Below, in pieces: positions 9,441 to 15,792 of a stretch of DNA of 64,000 nt. The stretch lies in NCBI GenBank assembly GCA_029027825.1, contig CP093399.1, positions 3,472,001 through 3,536,000 of the forward strand, in the 5' to 3' direction. The translations under genes and the position numbers were made by a program. The notes beneath the pieces were generated by a model that saw only the letters and a list, made by a program, of their open reading frames with translations, did no database searches and was not told where the DNA came from. Source of the stretch: Rs1 sp029027825. Its GTDB lineage: Bacteria > Pseudomonadota > Gammaproteobacteria > Pseudomonadales > Balneatricaceae. Position 1 is the stretch's first letter; each line of letters starts with the position of its first letter.

Positions 9441-9728
9441 TTAATGCAGGTCAGCGAAGACCTCTGGATGCTGTTCAGCAATACGAAGCAGCGCTATTGC
9501 AGGGCCTTGAGGATTTCTTCTTCCCTGCTCCCAGTCTTGTAATGTGCGCATGCTGACGCCAAGTAAACCAGCGAAAGCAGACTGCGATAGTTTTAGCTTT
9601 GATCTAATAACTTTCGGCTCAGAGGGTGCTGAAAGCTCAGTAGTTTTCAGGTTAATAGAACCACGCTTAAACTGTTTAATTTCATTTAAGCCTGCTAGGA
9701 TTTCTAATCCGATGTCTCGATTATTCAT
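9441..9728 (-). CDS. HigA/NadS-type antitoxin, helix-turn-helix
   Basis: 95 residues. The C-terminal half is an XRE/Cro helix-turn-helix (KLKLSQSAFAGLLGVSMRTLQDWEQGRRNPQGPA, about 44-76), typical of antitoxins paired with RelE-like toxins in the toxin-first HigBA arrangement (COG2944 type). The N-terminal half is likely the toxin-binding part. It overlaps the toxin gene by 8 bp, so it is translationally coupled. It should neutralise the toxin and repress the shared promoter. The pair lies between repeat copies B and C. Confidence 0.88.
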   Translation of the reverse strand: MNNRDIGLEILAGLNEIKQFKRGSINLKTTELSAPSEPKVIRSKLKLSQSAFAGLLGVSMRTLQDWEQGRRNPQGPAIALLRIAEQHPEVFADLH

Positions 9729-10032
9729 GATTGATAGCCTCCGCTATTTGTTTTAAGACGCTACCTGATATTGATGCCCTTTCAGATTTACTGTAGATAG
9801 TAAGCATCCAAATTTCATGTGCTGATTTTTTCCAATAATAGATTGCTCGAACACCTCCACTTTTCCCTTTCCCTAAAGGAGCCCAGCGGACTTTTCTAAC
9901 ACCGCCTGAACCGCGAACTAAATCACCAGCATCAGGCTTTTGTAATAAGTATGATTGCAAACCTCTATAATCATCATCAGAAAGATAATTAGGTAGAATC
10001 TTTGTGAATATACTTGTTTCAATAAATATCAT
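9721..10032 (-). CDS. HigB/RelE-type toxin
   Basis: About 103 residues from ATG at 10032. The sequence MIFIETSIFTK, then LSDDDYRGLQSYLLQKPDAGDLVRGSGGVRKVRW and GKSGGVRAIYYW, is the RelE/ParE-fold pattern of HigB-like mRNA interferases (COG4737). The conserved Arg/Lys residues of the ribosome-bound RNase family are present. An upstream non-ATG start would add six residues, but it would lie inside the promoter described at 10039-10066, so I prefer the internal ATG. The predicted activity is ribosome-dependent mRNA cleavage held in check by the downstream antitoxin. Confidence 0.87.
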   Translation of the reverse strand: MIFIETSIFTKILPNYLSDDDYRGLQSYLLQKPDAGDLVRGSGGVRKVRWAPLGKGKSGGVRAIYYWKKSAHEIWMLTIYSKSERASISGSVLKQIAEAINHE

Positions 10033-10038
10033 GCACAA

Positions 10039-10066
10039 ACTATACGGCAATGCCGGATAAAATCAA
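10039..10066 (-). promoter_or_regulatory. Promoter of the toxin-antitoxin pair with a palindrome in the spacer
   Basis: On the minus strand TTGATT, a 16-bp spacer and TATAGT. The -10 ends six bases before the toxin ATG, so transcription should start at or next to the ATG (leaderless mRNA). The spacer holds CGGCATTGCCG (10045-10055), a palindrome well placed for autorepression by the antitoxin. Sequence seen directly; function inferred. Confidence 0.6.
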
Positions 10067-10096
10067 CTTTCATGATTAGCGTAGCTACGAAGCAGT

Positions 10097-10525
10097 ACAT
10101 ATATGGAACAGGTACTTTTTATCACTATAATTACTATTTTTTAAAGACAATAACATCGCCATACACCAAATGTTAGCTACGAAGCTACTAGCCCCCTTTT
10201 ATTGCCGCCGCCACTATTGACTGAGTTGCCGAAGCGGAGCGACAGGACGTCGCGAAGAGTGAGTGAGACATGGATGTCTCTACGAACGGCCGGCAATTCA
10301 GGCAATAGTGGTGGAGTCTGTCGACAATTCAGGGTGAGCTTTTTATGTTCAGGACGAACGGTATGTAGCGGTGCCATTGATGGCAAAGAGCTTGCTTTGC
10401 TTACTTTCATTTTGCCTACATGGATGTAGGTAAGGGGCGTGAGCAGGACGCGGAAGCTTTGCTCATCAAAAGAAAGTCAGTCGCCGTAGGCGAAATTACT
10501 GTAGGAATTTGACTTTAAACATTAA
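10097..10525 (+). repeat. Dispersed repeat element, copy C
   Basis: Begins ACATATATGGAACAGGTACT, then the A-type spacer and the palindromic block with arms CCACTATTGACTGAGTTGCCG and CGGCAATTCAGGCAATAGTGG. A distal half follows with CCTACATGGATGTAGG (itself palindromic) and GGGGCGTGAGCAGGACGCGG. Over roughly 260 bp it matches copy A almost base for base. No transposase. Confidence 0.75.
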
Positions 10526-10589
10526 AAAAGAAATCCGTTAAATATTTTTATATCTACAGCCAACAGACTATCACAAGCCTTCTAAACAC

Positions 10590-11050
10590 ACATATATGGA
10601 ACAGGCACTTTTAATTCCCAATAAATTACAAATTATTAGCTGTTTTCACTTATACATACAATATTTATAGACAAATAATCCAGCCGCACGACAAGCTAGC
10701 TACGGAGCCACCAACCCCCTTGGATTAGCGCCGGAGCTATTGTCTAAATCAAACCAAGCGGAGCGACAGGATGTCGCGAAGAGTGAGTGGGACATGGATG
10801 TCCCTGGCGAACGGCCGACAATTTAGATAATAGCGGAGGAATTTTTCGGGAATCGTAGGGCGATGTTTTTATGTACAGGATGTGCGGTATCTGGCGGTGG
10901 CAGGAATGCCAAAGAGCCTCTTTGGTTCGGTTTCTTTTTTGCCTACATGGATGTAGGTAAGGGGCGTGAGCAGGACGCGGAAGCTTTTCGTAAAAAGAAA
11001 TGAACTCGACGCAGTCGAAACTGCACTAGTAATATTTTGAATTTAAACCA
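10590..11050 (+). repeat. Dispersed repeat element, copy D
   Basis: Begins ACATATATGGAACAGGCACT, followed by the B-type spacer (CTACGGAGCCACCAACCCCC), the GCGGAGCGACAGGATGTC block with flanking arms, the CCTACATGGATGTAGG palindrome, the GAGCAGGACGCGGAAGCTTT block and the GAACTCGACGCAGTCGAAAC block. It is the most complete copy and stops about 50 bp short of the ssb terminator. Confidence 0.75.
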
Positions 11051-11104
11051 CAAAAGAAAAATCAGTTAAATATCTTTAAAGTATTAAACCCAAACACCAC
11101 CCAC

Positions 11105-11134
11105 AAAAAAGCCGCATATTTTCGCGGCTTTTTT
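11105..11134 (-). terminator. Rho-independent terminator of ssb
   Basis: AAAAAAGCCGC, an 8-base loop, then GCGGCTTTTTT: an 11-bp perfect stem flanked by A and T runs, 17 bp past the ssb stop on the minus strand. The symmetry means it could also stop plus-strand transcription coming from the repeat island. Confidence 0.92.
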
Positions 11135-11151
11135 CATTTGAACAAACGTCC

Positions 11152-11766
11152 CTAAAACGGGATATCATCATCAAAATCATCAAAATTTGGCGCTGGTTGC
11201 GCAGCTGGAGCAGGCTGAGCCGCTTGCTGCTGTGGCGCACTGTTTTGCTGAGGTGCGCTGTTTTGTTGAGCTGCACTATTTTGCTGAGGCGCTCGATTTT
11301 GTTGAGGCTGCTGTGGCGCTGACTGCTGTTGGGGAGCTTGCTGCTGTGGTGCTTGTTGCTGATACCCACCTTGCTGCTGGTTTTGGTTCTGATTTTGGTT
11401 CTGCTGGTAGCCACCGTCATTACCTGCACCACGGGAATCTAGCATTTGCATTTCACTACCAACAATCTCAGTTGTGTAACGATCTTGACCATCTTGCCCT
11501 TGCCACTTACGTGTTCTTAGCGATCCTTCAACATATACCTTGCTGCCTTTGCGCAAGTATTCACCAGCAATTTCACCGAGACGGTTGAAGAACACAACGC
11601 GATGCCATTCGGTACGCTCTTGATTCTGCCCTGTCTGTTTGTCTTTCCAAGTTTCACTAGTAGCAATTGTCACATTGGTCACAGCATTTCCGTTCGGCAT
11701 ATAACGAACTTCAGGATCTCCGCCTATGTTTCCAATTAGTATTACTTTATTTACGCCGCGCGCCAT
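11152..11766 (-). CDS. ssb: Single-stranded DNA-binding protein SSB
   Basis: 204 residues from ATG at 11766 (MARGVNKVILIGNIGGDPEV, ribosome site GGAG seven bases upstream); an upstream TTG start adding four residues is less likely. Residues 1-110 form the OB fold that binds single-stranded DNA as a tetramer. The acidic C-terminal tip DDFDDDIPF recruits repair and replication proteins. Between them lies a long linker (about 113-190) made almost only of Gln, Asn, Ala and Pro in short repeats, longer than in E. coli SSB (178 residues). SSB protects single strands in replication, recombination and SOS repair. It is divergent from uvrA as in E. coli, but about 4 kb away because of the tRNA-Leu array. 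Confidence 0.97.
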   Translation of the reverse strand: MARGVNKVILIGNIGGDPEVRYMPNGNAVTNVTIATSETWKDKQTGQNQERTEWHRVVFFNRLGEIAGEYLRKGSKVYVEGSLRTRKWQGQDGQDRYTTEIVGSEMQMLDSRGAGNDGGYQQNQNQNQNQQQGGYQQQAPQQQAPQQQSAPQQPQQNRAPQQNSAAQQNSAPQQNSAPQQQAAQPAPAAQPAPNFDDFDDDIPF

Positions 11767-11781
11767 GTTCCACTCCAAATA

Positions 11782-11797
11782 CTGTTTTTATATACAA
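11782..11797 (-). promoter_or_regulatory. LexA-like site upstream of ssb
   Basis: CTGTTTTTATATACAA matches the SOS box CTGT-N8-ACAG except for the last base. It lies 16 bp upstream of the ssb ATG, close to the ribosome site, so it would act on transcripts starting further upstream. The mismatch makes this a moderate call. Confidence 0.45.
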
Positions 11798-12132
11798 TAG
11801 CTCATGATAGCAAACCTGCTGCAAAGATTGCATCCCTTTACTGATTTTTTAATGAGAGTTTTACGCGTTGCTGGATAAACTATTGAGCCCATGTATGACA
11901 TAAAATACCATGATGATAGCGCTGTTGGTTGTTTTTGTAGGCTTTTTTCGATTCAAAACCGTACTGGAGCGTCCAGTTAATTAAGAAAAAAAGGCTGTAA
12001 TGACGAGGAACCACTAGGGCTTACGCTATTGAGTGCAATATTCGGGTTAGCTATAGTTAGGCGCTAAAATCATTATTTTTGGTGATATATTCAACGGCGC
12101 TAATTTAAATGACTATATTGCTACTTACACTC
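11798..12132. other. Non-coding stretch between ssb and the tRNA-Leu promoter
   Basis: About 335 bp with no credible reading frame or RNA structure that I can recognise. It presumably contains the ssb promoter, but no single -35/-10 pair stands out. Confidence 0.5.
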
Positions 12133-12160
12133 TTGACTAATTTTAACGAAACCCTACAAT
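12133..12160 (+). promoter_or_regulatory. Sigma70 promoter for tRNA-Leu and the repeat array
   Basis: TTGACT (12133-12138), a 16-bp spacer and TACAAT (12155-12160). The predicted start is near 12168, about 70 bases before the mature tRNA 5' end. No terminator lies between the tRNA and the array, so a transcript could run into the repeats. Confidence 0.7.
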
Positions 12161-12240
12161 AGCCGCTCGTTTGAAGTAGTACCTGATACTCTTAAACGAA
12201 GTAGGCGTCCAAGACCTACTATAAAAAAATACCCCTGTTT

Positions 12241-12327
12241 GCCCGGGTGGTGGAATTGGTAGACACAGGAGACTTAAAATCTCCCGATCGTAAGATTGTG
12301 CCGGTTCAAGTCCGGCCCCGGGCACCA
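12241..12327 (+). tRNA. tRNA-Leu(UAA)
   Basis: An 87-base class II tRNA with all parts intact: acceptor strand GCCCGGG pairing with CCCGGGC, D arm, anticodon stem GGAGA/TCTCC around loop CTTAAAA (anticodon TAA), variable arm, T arm GCCGG-TTCAAGT-CCGGC, discriminator A and encoded CCA. It reads UUA and UUG codons. It is the only complete copy here and heads the array of truncated copies. Confidence 0.97.
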
Positions 12328-15300
12328 CTTCTAGAATTCAGCTTCAATACCATTACTTAATATCTAAATTTAATTGTCCATAAGCCTCTCAATTCCAAAA
12401 AAGCCGAATTGGTGGACGCAGCAAATAGACTTAATATCTCCCGATCGTAAGATTGTGCCGGTTCAAGTCCGGCCCCGGGCACCACTTCTAGAATTCAGCT
12501 TCAATACCATTACTTAATATCTAAATTTAATTGTCCATAAGCCTCTCAATTCCAAAAAAGCCGAATTGGTGGACGCAGCAAATAGACTTAATATCTCCCG
12601 ATCGTAAGATTGTGCCGGTTCAAGTCCGGCCCCGGGCACCATCTCTCAAAGCTAGCAATTCCAAGAAAACGAATTGGTGGACTCAGCAGATAGACTTAAA
12701 ATCTCCCGATCGTAAGATTGTGCCGGTTCAAGTCCGGCCCCGGGCACCACTTCTAGAATTCAGCTTCAATACCATTACTTAATATCTAAATTTAATTGTC
12801 CATAAGCCTCTCAATTCCAAAAAAGCCGAATTGGTGGACGCAGCAAATAGACTTAATATCTCCCGATCGTAAGATTGTGCCGGTTCAAGTCCGGCCCCGG
12901 GCACCACTTATCCACTAGCAATTCCAAAAAAGCCGAATTGGTGGACTCAGCAGATAGACTTAAAATCTCCCGATCGTAAGATTGTGCCGGTTCAAGTCCG
13001 GCCCCGGGCACCACTTATCCACTAGCAATTCCAAAAAAGCCGAATTGGTGGACTCAGCAGATAGACTTAAAATCTCCCGATCGTAAGATTGTGCCGGTTC
13101 AAGTCCGGCCCCGGGCACCACTTATCCACTAGCAATTCCAAAAAAGCCGAATTGGTGGACTCAGCAGATAGACTTAAAATCTCCCGATCGTAAGATTGTG
13201 CCGGTTCAAGTCCGGCCCCGGGCACCACTTATCCACTAGCAATTCCAAAAAAAACGAATTGGTGGACTCAGTAGATAGACTTAAAATCTCCCGATCGTAA
13301 GATTGTGCCGGTTCAAGTCCGGCCCCGGGCACCACTTATCCACTAGCAATTCCAAAAAAAACGAATTGGTGGACTCAGTAGATAGACTTAAAATCTCCCG
13401 ATCGTAAGATTGTGCCGGTTCAAGTCCGGCCCCGGGCACCACTTATCCACTAGCAATTCCAAAAAAGCCGAATTGGTGGACTCAGCAGATAGACTTAAAA
13501 TCTCCCGATCGTAAGATTGTGCCGGTTCAAGTCCGGCCCCGGGCACCACTTATCCACTAGCAATTCCAAAAAGCTGAATTGGTGGACGCAGCAAATAGAC
13601 TTAAAATCTCCCGATCGTAAGATTGTGCCGGTTCAAGTCCGGCCCCGGGCACCACTTCTAGAATTCAGCTTCAATACCATTACTTAATATCTAAATTTAA
13701 TTGTCCATAAGCCTCTCAATTCCAAAAAAGCCGAATTGGTGGACGCAGCAAATAGACTTAATATCTCCCGATCGTAAGATTGTGCCGGTTCAAGTCCGGC
13801 CCCGGGCACCACTTCTAGAATTCAGCTTCAATACCATTAATTAATATCTAAATTTAATTGTCCATAAGCCTCTCAATTCCAAAAAAGCCGAATTGGTGGA
13901 CGCAGCAAATAGACTTAATATCTCCCGATCGTAAGATTGTGCCGGTTCAAGTCCGGCCCCGGGCACCACTTCTAGAATTCAGCTTCAATACCATTAATTA
14001 ATATCTAAATTTAATTGTCCATAAGCCTCTCAATTCCAAAAAAGCCGAATTGGTGGACGCAGCAAATAGACTTAATATCTCCCGATCGTAAGATTGTGCC
14101 GGTTCAAGTCCGGCCCCGGGCACCACTTATCCACTAGCAATTCCAAAAAAAACGAATTGGTTGACTCAGTAGATAGACTTAAAATCTCCCGATCGTAAGA
14201 TTGTGCCGGTTCAAGTCCGGCCCCGGGCACCACTTCTAGAATTCAGCTTCAATACCATTACTTAATATCTAAATTTAATTGTCCATAAGCCTCTCAATTC
14301 CAAAAAAGCCGAATTGGTGGACGCTGCAAATAGACTTAATATCTCCCGATCGTAAGATTGTGCCGGTTCAAGTCCGGCCCCGGGCACCACTTCTAGAATT
14401 CAGCTTCAATACCATTACTTAATATCTAAATTTAATTGTCCATAAGCCTCTCAATTCCAAAAAAGCCGAATTGGTGGACGCAGCAAATAGACTTAATATC
14501 TCCCGATCGTAAGATTGTGCCGGTTCAAGTCCGGCCCCGGGCACCATCTCTCAAAGCTAGCAATTCCAAAAAAACGAATTGGTGGACTCAGCAGATAGAC
14601 TTAAAATCTCCCGATCGTAAGATTGTGCCGGTTCAAGTCCGGCCCCGGGCACCACTTCTAGAATTCAGCTTCAATACCATTACTTAATATCTAAATTTAA
14701 TTGTCCATAAGCCTCTCAATTCCAAAAAAGCCGAATTGGTGGACTCAGCAGATAGACTTAAAATCTCCCGATCGTAAGATTGTGCCGGTTCAAGTCCGGC
14801 CCCGGGCACCACTTCTAGAATTCAGCTTCAATACCATTACTTAATATCTAAACTTAATTGTCCATAAGCCTCTCAATTCCAAAAAAGCCGAATTGGTGGA
14901 CGCAGCAAATAGACTTAATATCTCCCGATCGTAAGATTGTGCCGGTTCAAGTCCGGCCCCGGGCACCACTTATCCACTAGCAATTCCAAAAAAGCCGAAT
15001 TGGTGGACTCAGCAGATAGACTTAAAATCTCCCGATCGTAAGATTGTGCCGGTTCAAGTCCGGCCCCGGGCACCACTTCTAGAATTCAGCTTCAATACCA
15101 TTACTTAATATCTAAATTTAATTGTCCATAAGCCTCTCAATTCCAAAAAAGCCGAATTGGTGGACGCAGCAAATAGACTTAATATCTCCCGATCGTAAGA
15201 TTGTGCCGGTTCAAGTCCGGCCCCGGACACCACTTCTAGAATTCAGCTTCAATACCATTACTTAATATCTAAATTTAATTGTCCATAACCCTCTCAATTT

Positions 15301-15389
15301 CCAAAAAGCCGAATTGGTGGACTCAGCAGATAGACTTAAAATCTCCCGATCGTAAGATTGTGCCGGTTCAAGTCCGGCCCCGGGCACCA
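12328..15389 (+). repeat. Array of 23 tandem truncated tRNA-Leu(UAA) units
   Basis: Each unit ends with the tRNA-Leu 3' part through CCA. Unit ends are 12484, 12641, 12749, 12906, 13013, 13120, 13227, 13334, 13441, 13548, 13654, 13811, 13968, 14125, 14232, 14389, 14546, 14654, 14811, 14968, 15075, 15232 and 15389. Twelve units are 157 bp and eleven are 106-108 bp; they differ in the spacer (a long one starting CTTCTAGAATTCAGC, a short one starting CTTATCCACTAGC, and a variant TCTCTCAAAGC). In all of them the 5' acceptor strand GCCCGGG is replaced by a sequence like CCAAAAAAGCC, and the anticodon stem is weakened (ATAGA or GATAGA against TCTCC), while the variable arm, T arm and CCA end are unchanged from the real tRNA. 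Only the copy ending at 15232 has a change there (GGACACCA). These units cannot fold as normal tRNAs. The closest known case is the rtT repeat after E. coli tyrT, where each repeat carries the 3' end of tRNA-Tyr. Confidence 0.95.
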
Positions 15390-15619
15390 CTTACTACGTA
15401 CAACCAACATAAAATCATGGACTTTTTCATTCTAGCCATACTCCAGCTTTTAAATCGAAAATAGCCATAGCAATCTGAAGCGCCTAAACGCAACAATTTC
15501 TCTGCAAAAAGCTCAACTACTCAACAGCCCCTCTGTAGATAAACTTAAACCTGAATCCTGGCCTTCAAAGTGAATAAAGCTAACTTGTGGACTGTAAAAA
15601 TAGCGAGTTTACCCTATGA

Positions 15620-15687
15620 CAGTTTAACAGCAGCATGTGATAACTAACCCCAGGCTCCGGTTATCACTAAGACTCTTTGTTAAACTG
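15620..15687. repeat. Nested inverted repeats between the array and uvrA
   Basis: Outer arms CAGTTTAACA (15620-15629) and TGTTAAACTG (15678-15687) enclose inner arms GTGATAAC (15637-15644) and GTTATCAC (15660-15667); both pairs are perfect. The result is a long imperfect hairpin or cruciform just upstream of the uvrA promoter. It has no T run, so it is not a standard terminator. It may be a remnant of a mobile end, a protein site or a transcription barrier after the array. Confidence 0.6.
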
Positions 15688-15703
15688 CACTTATTTAAAA
15701 TAA

Positions 15704-15719
15704 CTGTAAAAATAAACAG
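15704..15719 (+). promoter_or_regulatory. LexA (SOS) box of uvrA
   Basis: CTGTAAAAATAAACAG fits CTGT-N8-ACAG exactly. It lies about 20 bp upstream of a TATAAT -10 (15740-15745) and overlaps the -35 zone, the standard place for LexA repression of uvrA. uvrA should therefore be induced by DNA damage. Confidence 0.85.
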
Positions 15720-15739
15720 TATTTTATTTAACCTTTCTC

Positions 15740-15745
15740 TATAAT
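15740..15745 (+). promoter_or_regulatory. -10 element of the uvrA promoter
   Basis: A perfect TATAAT with predicted transcription start near 15752 and a 40-base leader to the ATG at 15793. The -35 is poor and overlapped by the LexA box. Confidence 0.65.
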
Positions 15746-15792
15746 GTCCTTTGCCATTTATTTTGATACATTCCATTTATTTCGGAGACAGC

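Noticed and set aside
12531..12782. Protein-coding gene inside the tRNA array (and its twin at 14436)
   Set aside because: Starts with TTG, no ribosome site, made entirely of tRNA repeat units in a frame interrupted by stops in other units.
12328..15389. CRISPR array
   Set aside because: Units are tRNA-derived, 107 or 157 bp, and the intervals between them are themselves repeated rather than unique spacers. No cas gene is near.
12328..15389. Additional functional tRNA-Leu genes
   Set aside because: All 23 units lack the 5' acceptor strand GCCCGGG and have mismatched anticodon stems, so they cannot form a normal cloverleaf.
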